Of a stretch of 34,689 bases of DNA, positions 25,981-33,737 are shown one piece after another. Below the pieces are notes generated by a model that was given only the letters and a program-made list of their open reading frames with translations, had not been told where the DNA came from and made no database searches. Source of the stretch: Akkermansiaceae bacterium (lineage in GTDB: Bacteria > Verrucomicrobiota > Verrucomicrobiia > Verrucomicrobiales > Akkermansiaceae); the NCBI GenBank assembly GCA_947462535.1, contig CANHPN010000021.1, positions 1 to 34,689 of the forward strand. Reading direction: 5' to 3'. The position numbers were made by a program, and so were the translations under genes. Each line of letters opens with the position of its first letter. The stretch's first letter is position 1.

Positions 25981-27375
25981 ATGATCACTTATACCAAGCA
26001 GCCACACGCCCGCGAATACCGGCTTATCTTCAAGAACGTGGATCGGGAAGGCTGGGATCCTTCGATGGAATGCTACCTGCGCGACGGCGGCTACGATGAT
26101 CTGAAAAAGGCCTTCGCAATGCAGCCGAAGGAGGTCACCGAGGAGGTGAAAAAATCCGGCCTGCGCGGCCGCGGCGGCGCGGGATTCCCGACCGGGATGA
26201 AATGGACGTTCATCCCGCCGAACAACACCAAGCCGGTCTATCTGATCTGCAACGGCGACGAGTCCGAGCCGGGCACTTTCAAGGACCGCTACATTCTCCA
26301 TCAGGACCCACACCAGCTCGTCGAGGGCATGGTGATCTCGGCTTACGCGGTCGGTGCGAAGACGGCTTACATCTACATCCGCGAGGAGTTCCCGGAAGCG
26401 GCGTTGATCGTGGAGCGGGCGATCGAAGAGGCCCGCGCCCACAATTTTCTTGGGAAAAACGTGCTCGGCTCCGGCTTTGACGTGGAAATCTACGTCCACC
26501 GCGGCGCGGGTGCCTACATTTGCGGCGAGGAAACCGGCTTGATCGAGTCGCTCGAGGGCAAGCGTCCGTATCCACGGATCAAGCCGCCGTATTTTCCGGC
26601 GGCGCTCGGACTCTACATGTGCCCGACCATCGTCAACAACGTGGAATCGCTCTGCCACGTGAAGCACATCATCCGCATGGGCGGCGACGAATACGCGAAA
26701 CTCGGAGTGGCTAGAAACACCGGCACGCGGATTCTCTGCGTCTCGGGCGATGTGAAGAATCCCGGTTATTTCGAGGTCGAGGTCGGCAAGGTGACGATGC
26801 GCGAGCTGCTCTACGACATGTGCGGCGGACCGAAGGACGGTCGCGAATTCAAGGCGGTGATTCCCGGCGGATCTTCTTCGAAAATTTTGAAGTGCAACGA
26901 GGTTTTCAAACTGAAGAACCCTGACGGCACGACTAAGGATCTCGATTTCTGGGACATCCAGATGGACTTCGATACTCTAGCAGCCTGCGGCTCGATGGCC
27001 GGCTCCGGCGGCGTGATCGTCCTCGATGACACCCGCAAGATGTCCTGGGTGCTCAATAATTTGAACGCCTTCTACGCCCACGAATCCTGCGGCCAGTGCA
27101 CTCCGTGCCGCGAAGGCTCGACGTGGATGAAGAAGATCTCCGACCGCCTCGTCGCCGGGGAAGCCAGCCCGTCCGATATCGAGACGCTGGAGAGCGTGGC
27201 CTATCAGATCGATGGCCGCACCATCTGCGCTTTCGGCGAAGCATCGTCCTGGCCGGTGGAGGCGATCATCGGGAAATTCCGCGACGAGCTGCTCGCCGAC
27301 ACCAAGCCGGAGAACGCGACCCATCCGCACAATCCCGAGGAGGAGGCGCAGCGGCGCTTCCTTCGGCCAGCGTAG
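25981..27375 (+). CDS. nuoF: NADH-quinone oxidoreductase subunit F
   Basis: A 464-residue NADH-binding flavoprotein of respiratory complex I. FMN and NADH sites are visible in LRGRGGAGFPTGMKW, NGDESEPGTFKDRYI and AYICGEETGLIESLEGKRP. The N3 4Fe-4S cluster ligands lie in ESCGQCTPCREGSTWM, with the fourth Cys in GRTICAFGEA. ATG 25981 gives the normal N-terminus (MITYTKQPHAREYRLIFKN). It is isolated: no nuoE or nuoG is next to it in the window, so the NADH module must be assembled from scattered genes. The stop codon TAG (27373-27375) lies inside a REP palindrome, so the last residues abut mobile sequence. A role in another NAD-linked enzyme, such as a formate dehydrogenase, is less likely but possible. 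Confidence 0.92.
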   Translation: MITYTKQPHAREYRLIFKNVDREGWDPSMECYLRDGGYDDLKKAFAMQPKEVTEEVKKSGLRGRGGAGFPTGMKWTFIPPNNTKPVYLICNGDESEPGTFKDRYILHQDPHQLVEGMVISAYAVGAKTAYIYIREEFPEAALIVERAIEEARAHNFLGKNVLGSGFDVEIYVHRGAGAYICGEETGLIESLEGKRPYPRIKPPYFPAALGLYMCPTIVNNVESLCHVKHIIRMGGDEYAKLGVARNTGTRILCVSGDVKNPGYFEVEVGKVTMRELLYDMCGGPKDGREFKAVIPGGSSSKILKCNEVFKLKNPDGTTKDLDFWDIQMDFDTLAACGSMAGSGGVIVLDDTRKMSWVLNNLNAFYAHESCGQCTPCREGSTWMKKISDRLVAGEASPSDIETLESVAYQIDGRTICAFGEASSWPVEAIIGKFRDELLADTKPENATHPHNPEEEAQRRFLRPA

Positions 27376-27396
27376 CGGCGATCACCGGTCGCCGCG
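27372..27396 (+). repeat. REP palindrome, copy 3 (contains nuoF stop codon)
   Basis: Identical over all 25 bases to the copy at 11906-11930. The GTAG at its left end provides the TAG stop of nuoF at 27373-27375. The copy lies 16 bases upstream of the ATG of the DoxX gene and could fold as a 7-bp stem in the intergenic mRNA. Confidence 0.92.
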
Positions 27397-27412
27397 AAGC
27401 TCTTCCTCTTCC

Positions 27413-27856
27413 ATGAATGCCGCCACCCTCACCGCCCGCGTCCTGCTAGGCACGTGGTTTGTCTATAGCGGCGGCATGAAAATCTTCGGCACGGGCATCG
27501 ACCGCTTCACCCGCGACGTGGCGAACTATCAGCTCGTCAAGCCGCCGCTGGACGCGGTGGCGGCCTACACCGTGCCGTGGCTGGAGGTCGTCGCCGGGCT
27601 TTGCCTGATGCTCGGAATTCTCCGCAAAGGGGCGATCCTCACCATCGCCGGACTGGTGGTGGTGTTTTCCGTTTCCGTCGGCTGGGCCTGGTCGAAAGGC
27701 CTCGATATTTCCTGCGGCTGCCACGGCGGCGACGCGCCGATCCAGTATTGGAACAAGGCCGCGGAGTTCGCGGGGTATTTCATGCTGCTGGGGTGGTTGT
27801 GGTGGAGGGAGATGCGAAACGTGGCGGCGATCACCGGTCGCCGCGAGTCTTTGTGA
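27413..27856 (+). CDS. DoxX/MauE-like membrane protein
   Basis: A 147-residue protein with four hydrophobic helices. The N-terminal part, ARVLLGTWFVYSGGMKIFG, matches the DoxX/MauE opening (R-x-x-L-G-x-x-F-x-x-S-G-x-x-K). A cysteine pair in DISCGCHGGDAP sits at a loop after helix 3, as in the MauE-type redox-associated members. Such proteins are linked to thiol/disulfide chemistry or quinone-linked respiration, but this one has no assigned reaction. The last codons ([11 protein letters not shown]) are read through a REP copy, so its native C-terminus may have been replaced. It lies 37 bases after nuoF and may be co-transcribed with it. Confidence 0.82.
   Translation: MNAATLTARVLLGTWFVYSGGMKIFGTGIDRFTRDVANYQLVKPPLDAVAAYTVPWLEVVAGLCLMLGILRKGAILTIAGLVVVFSVSVGWAWSKGLDISCGCHGGDAPIQYWNKAAEFAGYFMLLGWLWWREMRNVAAITGRRESL
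27821..27845 (+). repeat. REP palindrome, copy 4 (inside DoxX 3' end)
   Basis: Matches copy 1 at 24 of 25 positions (GTG for GTA at the left end). It is read in the DoxX frame and pairs with the inverted copy at 27862-27884. Confidence 0.9.
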
Positions 27857-27861
27857 TTTGA

Positions 27862-27884
27862 CGGCGACCGGTGATCGCCGCTAC
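27862..27884 (-). repeat. REP palindrome, copy 5 (inverted partner, REPIN-like pair)
   Basis: Its 23 bases equal the reverse complement of the REP in copies 1 and 3. With copy 4, 16 bases away, it can form one long hairpin between the DoxX and pyrF genes, the layout of a REPIN. The pyrF ATG is 8 bases downstream. Confidence 0.9.
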
Positions 27885-27892
27885 TTCGTGCC

Positions 27893-28669
27893 ATGCGCTA
27901 CGCGGAACGTCTTCAGCAACGGATTGATCAAACCGGGTCCCGGCTCTGTGTCGGGCTGGATCCAAGGCCGGGGGACGGCGGGGCTGCGGCGGCGCGGGAT
28001 TTTCTCAAACAAGTCGTCGAGGAAACGGGGCAATGGGCGGCGTGTTACAAGCCGAATATGGCTTACTTCGAGGCGATGGGCATCGAGGGAATCCGCCTGC
28101 TCGAAGAACTGCTCGGCGGGATGCCGGAAGACGTGCCGGTGATTCTGGACGCGAAACGCAGCGACATCGGCGAGACTCAGAAATACTACGCGCAGGGCTA
28201 TTTCGCCGGGTGGAATGTGGACGCGGTCACGCTCAATCCGTTTCTCGGCTATGACTCGATCGAGCCGTTTCTGGATTGGGCGGGGAAGGGGATCTATCTG
28301 CTCGCGGTGACTTCGAATCCCGGGTCGGCCGATTTCCAGCGGCAAAAACTTGCGGACGGCCGTTCCGTTTTCGAACTGGTCACTGCGCTCGGTGAGCGGG
28401 CGAAGGAAGAAGGTCGCGCCACGGATGTGGGCTACGTCGTCGGCCTGACGAACGCGGCGGATGTTTTGGAGAAAATGCCGGACGCGCCGCTGCTGGTCCC
28501 CGGACTCGGAGCGCAGGGCGGCGATCTGGCATCGCTGGCCGCCGCCGGTCGCGCCGCACCGGATGTGATCAATGTTTCCCGCGGCATTCTCTACGCGGGG
28601 GACGACCGGAGCTTCGCGGAAAGGGCGCAGGACTGGGCGGCGAAGATCGCCGCCGCTTACGGCAAATGA
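27893..28669 (+). CDS. pyrF: Orotidine 5'-phosphate decarboxylase
   Basis: A 258-residue TIM-barrel enzyme for the last step of UMP synthesis. It is of the longer subfamily 2, with CVGLDPRPG, ACYKPNMAYFEAMG, the catalytic DAKRSDIGET (Asp/Lys tetrad), NPFLGYDSIEPFL, and the phosphate-binding LVPGLGAQGGD and NVSRGILYAG. All catalytic residues are visible. ATG 27893 is 8 bases from the REPIN-like pair, leaving almost no room for a ribosome binding site outside it, so the repeat may influence translation. The stop overlaps an ATG (28666) in the frame of the next gene. Confidence 0.95.
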   Translation: MRYAERLQQRIDQTGSRLCVGLDPRPGDGGAAAARDFLKQVVEETGQWAACYKPNMAYFEAMGIEGIRLLEELLGGMPEDVPVILDAKRSDIGETQKYYAQGYFAGWNVDAVTLNPFLGYDSIEPFLDWAGKGIYLLAVTSNPGSADFQRQKLADGRSVFELVTALGERAKEEGRATDVGYVVGLTNAADVLEKMPDAPLLVPGLGAQGGDLASLAAAGRAAPDVINVSRGILYAGDDRSFAERAQDWAAKIAAAYGK

Positions 28670-28743
28670 ATTTGAGGTTTTCCATGCGCGCCCGCGTTTT
28701 GTCCGCTAATCTCAAATCAGTGAAAGAGAGAAAGCCCTCGCCA

Positions 28744-29643
28744 ATGGAGCCGATGCCCGCGCGGTATTCCGGCTTGCTGCCGCAGAAGGGCTGGCCGGCG
28801 AGGAACCTCAAATTTCTCCGCCACCGGATCGTGCCGGGGATGTTCCAACGGAGCAATGGCGACGTGCTGGAGCCGGTGCTCGCGCCGCCGGATCTGGACA
28901 AGGTGCGGATCACCTGGATCGGCCACGCGTCGTTTTTCCTGCAGTTCGCCGGGCACTCGGTGATCGTCGATCCTAACTGGGCGAAGTGGCACGGCCCGGT
29001 GAAGCGCTCGCGCCGGCCGGGGCTCAACCTCCACGGAGTGCCCGAGGTGGACCTGGTGTTAGTCACCCACGCGCACTTCGACCACCTTCACAAGCCGAGT
29101 TTGAAAATCCTCCAGGCGCGCGAGGGGATCGTCGTCCCGATGGGCAGCGGCTCGCTCGTGAAGCGGCTCGGATTTCCCGCCACCCACGAGATGCGGATTT
29201 GGGATGCGCTGAGTTTCGACGAGTTGGAAATCATCCACACGCCGTCCCATCACTGGGGCGCGCGGTTCATCCATGATGTCCATCGCGACTACGGCGGTTA
29301 CATCGTCCGCGCCGCTGGCAAGAGCGTGTTTCATTGCGGCGACAGCGCTTACTTCGAGGGTTTCAAGGAAATCGGCAAGCGCTTCGACATCGACGTCGCG
29401 CTCATGCCCATCGGTGCTTACGAGTCGCCGAGCGGGCGCGATGTGCACATGAATCCGGAGGAGGCCGTCCGCGCGTTCGCGGATCTGGGGGCGAAGGCGC
29501 TCATCCCGATGCACTACGGGACGTTTCCGCTAGGCAATGAGCCTCACGACGAGCCGGTCGAACGGCTGCTGATGGAGGCCGACCGTCTCGGCATCCGCGA
29601 GCAGGTCCTCATCCCTGCAGAAGGTGTCGGCATCGAGTGGTGA
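28744..29643 (+). CDS. MBL-fold metallo-hydrolase (NAPE-PLD-like)
   Basis: A 299-residue protein of the metallo-beta-lactamase fold. The zinc motif VTHAHFDHLHKPS (HxHxDH) is present, as is a downstream His in TPSHHWGAR, FHCGDSAYFEGF (metal-bridging Asp) and MHYGTFPLG (last His). WIGHASFFLQFAGHSVIVDP and the overall plan match the NAPE-PLD/UlaG-like group, but the substrate is unknown. ATG 28744 (MEPMPARYSGLLPQ) is preferred. ATG 28666 overlaps the pyrF stop and would add 26 residues reading through a leader-like sequence (SANLKSVKERK), so it remains an alternative. msrA follows after 44 bases. Confidence 0.85.
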   Translation: MEPMPARYSGLLPQKGWPARNLKFLRHRIVPGMFQRSNGDVLEPVLAPPDLDKVRITWIGHASFFLQFAGHSVIVDPNWAKWHGPVKRSRRPGLNLHGVPEVDLVLVTHAHFDHLHKPSLKILQAREGIVVPMGSGSLVKRLGFPATHEMRIWDALSFDELEIIHTPSHHWGARFIHDVHRDYGGYIVRAAGKSVFHCGDSAYFEGFKEIGKRFDIDVALMPIGAYESPSGRDVHMNPEEAVRAFADLGAKALIPMHYGTFPLGNEPHDEPVERLLMEADRLGIREQVLIPAEGVGIEW

Positions 29644-29687
29644 CGAATTTTTCGGGAACAAATTCCATTCTCACGTATCCTACCCGC

Positions 29688-30320
29688 ATGAACCGCCGAC
29701 TCGCCCTATCGCTGCTGCTCCTCGTTCCTACTCTCGCTTCCTGCGAACCCGAAAAAGCCATGAATCCCGCTGACAAACAAGCCGCCAAGATGCCCGAAGT
29801 CCCCGCAGGTGCGGAAACCGCCACGCTCGGAGCCGGTTGTTTCTGGTGCATCGATGCCGCCTATCGGCAGCTTGACGGGGTTTACTCCGCGACCTCCGGC
29901 TACATGGGCGGCACGGTGAAGAATCCCACTTACGAACAGATCTGCGACGGCGACTCCGGCCATGCGGAGGTCGTGCAGGTGGTCTTCGATCCCAAGAAAA
30001 TCTCTTACGAGAAGGTGCTCGCCTGGTTCTGGGATCTCCACGACCCGACGACGCTCAACCGCCAGGGCAACGACTCAGGCACCCAGTACCGCTCGGCGAT
30101 TTTCTATCATTCCGGCGAGCAGAAGAAGGTCGCGGAGGCGTCGAAGGCTGCGGCCAAGGCGAATTTCAAAGACCCGATCGTGACCGAGATCACCGAGGCC
30201 GCGGAGTTCTATCCGGCCGAGAACTATCACCAGAATTACTACAACCAGAACAAGTCGAATAACCCGTATTGCCGGTTCGTGATCGAGCCGAAGCTGAAGA
30301 AGCTCAAGCTCGATCACTGA
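29688..30320 (+). CDS. msrA: Lipoprotein peptide-methionine (S)-S-oxide reductase
   Basis: A 210-residue MsrA that reduces methionine-S-sulfoxide in damaged proteins. The active-site motif is GAGCFWCIDAAY; other conserved parts are GYMGGTVKNPTYEQIC, GHAEVVQVVFDP, FWDLHDPTTLNRQGNDSGTQYRS and ENYHQNYY. The N-terminus (MNRRLALSLLLLVPTLASC) is a lipoprotein signal, so the enzyme is anchored outside the cytoplasm, where the DsbD-like protein could supply electrons (inference). ATG 29688 was chosen for the signal. It is convergent with pgi, with 13 bases between the stops. Confidence 0.94.
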   Translation: MNRRLALSLLLLVPTLASCEPEKAMNPADKQAAKMPEVPAGAETATLGAGCFWCIDAAYRQLDGVYSATSGYMGGTVKNPTYEQICDGDSGHAEVVQVVFDPKKISYEKVLAWFWDLHDPTTLNRQGNDSGTQYRSAIFYHSGEQKKVAEASKAAAKANFKDPIVTEITEAAEFYPAENYHQNYYNQNKSNNPYCRFVIEPKLKKLKLDH

Positions 30321-30333
30321 ATTCCGGAGCGTC

Positions 30334-31887
30334 TCAGAGTTGGAAGCTGTCTTCCGCAGGCGTCGCGCCGATGGAGATCCGGACTTCCCCGTTGGCGGAA
30401 AGGTGGGTGAGGCAGTGATAGACGTCCTCGGGATCGGCGTCGATCTCGGTGGCGATCTCTCCGGCGTTCTTGGCGGAGGCAGTGAGGTGGCCGCGGACCT
30501 TGTTGAGGGTTTCGAGGAAGGCTCCGGCGGCTTTTTTTCCCGCTTCTACGCCGGGCTGGTGATAGGCGTTGATGTTGACGAGCGAGGCGTAGAACGAAAC
30601 GGTGCGCTCGAAGAGGGCGATGAGCAGGCCGAGCTGGAAGGGGGTGACCTCGGGGATGGAAATCGTGACGGACTTGCGGCCGGCGGCGTGCAGCGCCTTG
30701 CGGGTGCCGCGGAGGAAGCCTTGCAGGTAGTCCGCGGTACGGGTGCCGGGATCGACCTCGATGCTGTGGCCGGCGCGGCCTTTTCTAACTTCGATGAAGG
30801 TGGCGAAGAAGTTGTTCACTCCGTCGCGGAGTTGTTGGACGTAGGCGTGCTGGTCTGTGGAGCCCTTGTTGCCATAAACGGCCAGGCCCTGGTGGACTAC
30901 CTTTCCGTCGAGATCGAGCTCCTTGCCGAGCGACTCCATGACGAGCTGCTGGAGATATTTCGAAAAGAGCACGAGCGAATCCTTGTAGGGCAGGACGACC
31001 ATGTCCTTCTCGCCCTTGCCGTTAGTCGCGCTGTGCCAGGCGATGGCGAGCTGCATGGCGGCGTTTTTCGCCGCGTCCTGCTTGCGGGTTTCCGAGTCCA
31101 TGGCCGCGGCTCCGGCGAGCATGGCGTCGATGTCGAAGCCCTGAAGCGCGGCGGGGACGAGGCCGACGGTGGAGAGCACCGAGGTGCGGCCGCCGATCCA
31201 GTCTTCCATCGGGAAGCGGGCGATGAAGTGGTGGGCGACGGCGTATTGGTCGAGCTTGGAATCGGTGCCGGTGACGGCGGCGGTGTGGCGGCCGAAGTCG
31301 AGGCCGGCGGCTTCCCAGGCGGCTTTGGCTTCGAGCATCCCGTTGCGGGTCTCGGCGGTGCCGCCGGATTTGGAGATGACGAGGACGAGGGTCCTATCGA
31401 GTCCGGTTTTCGCGAGCTTGGCGAGGACCGCGTCCATGCCGGCAGGGTCGGTATTGTCGAAAAAGTAGAGCGGCAGCCGGGCGTTCTGGGCGATGGCCTC
31501 GGAGACGAGCTGCGGGCCGAGCGCGGAGCCGCCGATGCCGATGAGCAGGACTTGTTGGAAATTGCCGCCGGATGGCGGAGCGATGGTGCCGGTGTGGATT
31601 TTTTCCGCGAAATGCTTGAGCGCGGCGATCGGCCCGGTGATGGCCTTTTTCAGCTCCTCGGTGGGCGCGAGATCGGCGTTGCGCAGCCAGTAGTGGCCGA
31701 CCATGCGGCCCTCGTCAGGATTGGCGATTTCCCCGGACTCGACGGCGACCATGTCGGCGAAGGCTTTGACGATCCTCGGCTGGAGAGCTGCGACATGGCT
31801 TGGCTCGATGTCCATCAGGGAGAGATCTAGTGAGAAACCGTGTTGTGGATAGCGGAGAAGCGATTGGTTGTAGGACTGCCAGGACAT
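30334..31887 (-). CDS. pgi: Glucose-6-phosphate isomerase
   Basis: A 517-residue isomerase of glycolysis and gluconeogenesis. The first SIS domain has [19 protein letters not shown] and [49 protein letters not shown] (catalytic His/Gln region) and [32 protein letters not shown]-type helices follow in the C-terminal half. The last ~60 residues (from [21 protein letters not shown]) form an extra domain with helix-turn-helix-like spacing and a short beta pair, not found in E. coli Pgi. ATG 31887 was chosen because [14 protein letters not shown] begins the folded part. Four CTGAAA units (31899-31927) lie directly upstream of the start. Confidence 0.93.
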   Translation of the reverse strand: [517 protein letters not shown]

Positions 31888-31898
31888 AGGGGTAGAAG

Positions 31899-31927
31899 CT
31901 GAAATGCTGAAAACTGAAATCCTGAAA
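31899..31927. repeat. Four CTGAAA units in the pgi leader
   Basis: CTGAAA occurs at 31899, 31907, 31914 and 31922 (spacing 8, 7 and 8 bases), read as TTTCAG on the pgi strand, ending 11 bases before the ATG. The phased spacing suggests a tandem array rather than chance. A related AT-rich leader lies at 33707-33737. Confidence 0.55.
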
Positions 31928-32152
31928 GGAAGACTTGAGAGAGTCAGGATGGAGGTGCAGGGAGATTTGAGGTTCCCCGGTCGGTTGTCCATGCTTTAGG
32001 CGTGATTTGCCCCAGGTTTGGACGGTTGAAATGGAGGTGGCGCTTTGGCGGAGCCCTACATCGATTGGATTTCAAAAATCAGCGGCATCCGGAATCCTCC
32101 GGTGTCGTGACGCCAATGCTTTCCGCAGTGCTGCTGTTGCGGCGCGAAAAAG

Positions 32153-32674
32153 CTAACAGGTGAGGATGGCGTGGACCGGGCGGGGGGCGAGCTTGGCGCG
32201 GCCCTGGAGGAAACCGAGCTCGATGAGCACGGAGATGCCGATGATGTTGGCGCCGAGTTCGTCGAGGAGTTTGACTGCGGCGGCGGCGGTGCCGCCAGTG
32301 GCTAGCAGGTCATCGACCAGCAGGATGGATTCGCCGGGGAGGATCGCGTCTTCGTGGAGCTCGACGATGGAGTCGCCGTATTCGAGGGAGTAGGCGGTCT
32401 GGCGGGTTTTCCATGGAAGCTTGCCTTTTTTGCGGACGGGGACGAAGCCCGCGCCGAGGCGGTCGGCAACGGCGGCGGCGAAGATGAAGCCGCGGGCGTC
32501 GATGCCGACGACCTTGTCGATTTTCACGCCGCCCGCTGTTTTGCAGAGCAGGGAAATGGACTCGCGGAAGAGTTTGCCATCGGCGAGGATGGGGGTGATG
32601 TCCTTGAAGATGATGCCCGGTTTCGGGAAATCGACGACGTCACGGATGGCGGCGCGGAGGGAGTCGGCTTTCAT
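32153..32674 (-). CDS. apt: Adenine phosphoribosyltransferase
   Basis: A 173-residue enzyme that makes AMP from adenine and PRPP in purine salvage. Conserved parts: the N-terminal RDVVDFPKPGIIFKDITPIL, GIDARGFIFAAAVADRLG, RKKGKLPW in the flexible hood, and the PRPP loop ILLVDDLLATGGTAAAA. Full length for the family. The start ATG at 32674 gives MKADSLRAAIRDV, as in other Apt proteins. It is flanked by short gene-free gaps on both sides (265 bases to pgi, 92 to nadA), so it is probably its own transcription unit. Confidence 0.95.
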   Translation of the reverse strand: MKADSLRAAIRDVVDFPKPGIIFKDITPILADGKLFRESISLLCKTAGGVKIDKVVGIDARGFIFAAAVADRLGAGFVPVRKKGKLPWKTRQTAYSLEYGDSIVELHEDAILPGESILLVDDLLATGGTAAAAVKLLDELGANIIGISVLIELGFLQGRAKLAPRPVHAILTC

Positions 32675-32766
32675 GTCGGCCGCAGGCTAGGCGACGCGGG
32701 CGGTATGGGAAACGCTAAAAGCGGACCGAGCAATCGGGGGAGGCGGGACCGGTCAGTAGTGAAAAA

Positions 32767-33702
32767 TCACTTCGACTGCTCGAGCATCCGCAGCAGCGGG
32801 GCTTCGGCGCGATGGCGGAGGGATTCTTCCATCTCGACGCGCGGCTGGAGGGTGTCCAGGCAGTCGCGGAGTTTCTGGAGGGTGTTCATTTTCATGTAGC
32901 GGCAGTCCGCGCAGGCGCAGCGGTCGGTGGGGCCGGCGATGAGGTTCTTGTCCGGGCACTCCTTGCGGAGGCGGTGGAGCATACCGCTTTCGGTGACGAC
33001 GATGATGTCTTTGACCGGGGCGTTCTTGCAGTAGCTCACCATTTTCTCGGTCGAGCAAACCTCGTCGGCTAACAGGCGAACGGCCTGGGTGCATTCCGGG
33101 TGGGCGACGACGAGGGCGTCGGGGTATTCGGCCTTGATCTTGTGGATCGAGTCGCGGGTGAACTCGACGTGGACGTAGCAGTTGCCTTTCCACAGGTCCA
33201 TCTTGCGGCCGGTTTGCTCCATGACCCAGGCACCGAGGTTTTCGTCGGGGACGAAAAGGATGGGCCGGTCCTTGGGGGCGAGGTTGACGATTTTTACCGC
33301 GTTGCCGGAGGTGACGATCACGTCGCAGAGGGCTTTGACGCCGCCGGAGCAGTTGATGTAGGCGATGACATAGTAGTTCTTTTCCGCGTTGGTCTTGAGG
33401 AAGGCTTCGAGCTGGTCGGCGGGGCAGGATTGTTCTAACGAGCAACCGGCGTCGGCGTCCGGGAGGACGACGATTTTTCCGGGGTTCACGATCTTGGCGG
33501 TCTCCGCCATGAAGTGGACGCCGCAGAAGACGATGACGTCGGCGTCGGTTTCCTTGGCGTGATAGGCGAGGCCTAACGAGTCACCCACGTAGTCGGCGAC
33601 GTCCTGGATGTCGCCGGTCTGATAGTTGTGAGCGAGGATGACGGCGTTCCGGGCCTTTTTGAGGGCGAGGATTTCCTCCTTGAGATCGAGGGCGGCGGGC
33701 AT
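32767..33702 (-). CDS. nadA: Quinolinate synthase
   Basis: A 311-residue 4Fe-4S enzyme that condenses iminoaspartate with dihydroxyacetone phosphate to quinolinate in NAD synthesis. The three repeats and cluster cysteines are visible: YINCSGGVKALCD, AHPECTQAVR and DRCACADCRYMKMN. Substrate-binding stretches AVILAHNYQTGDIQDVADYVGDS and CGVHFMAETAKIV are also present. ATG 33702 was chosen (MPAALDLKEEILALKK); the long open frame upstream is antisense to or runs into the bactofilin gene. The 35-base gap to the bactofilin stop is almost wholly an AT-rich leader repeat. No nadB or nadC is seen nearby. Confidence 0.95.
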   Translation of the reverse strand: MPAALDLKEEILALKKARNAVILAHNYQTGDIQDVADYVGDSLGLAYHAKETDADVIVFCGVHFMAETAKIVNPGKIVVLPDADAGCSLEQSCPADQLEAFLKTNAEKNYYVIAYINCSGGVKALCDVIVTSGNAVKIVNLAPKDRPILFVPDENLGAWVMEQTGRKMDLWKGNCYVHVEFTRDSIHKIKAEYPDALVVAHPECTQAVRLLADEVCSTEKMVSYCKNAPVKDIIVVTESGMLHRLRKECPDKNLIAGPTDRCACADCRYMKMNTLQKLRDCLDTLQPRVEMEESLRHRAEAPLLRMLEQSK

Positions 33703-33706
33703 GGGG

Positions 33707-33737
33707 GAATTTGAAATTCGGGATTTCAGATTTGAGA
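33707..33737. repeat. AT-rich leader element before nadA
   Basis: On the nadA strand this reads ATCTCAAATCTGAAATCCCG followed by AATTTCAAATTCC. It fills the gap between the bactofilin stop and the nadA start. It shares CTGAAA/TCAAAT words with the pgi leader and with AATCTCAAATCAG before the MBL gene (28710-28722). Confidence 0.4.

Noticed and set aside
30340-31830. 496-residue plus-strand frame opposite pgi
   Set aside because: Antisense shadow: Gly/Glu/Val-rich, with no domain motif, and fully covered by the well-supported pgi.
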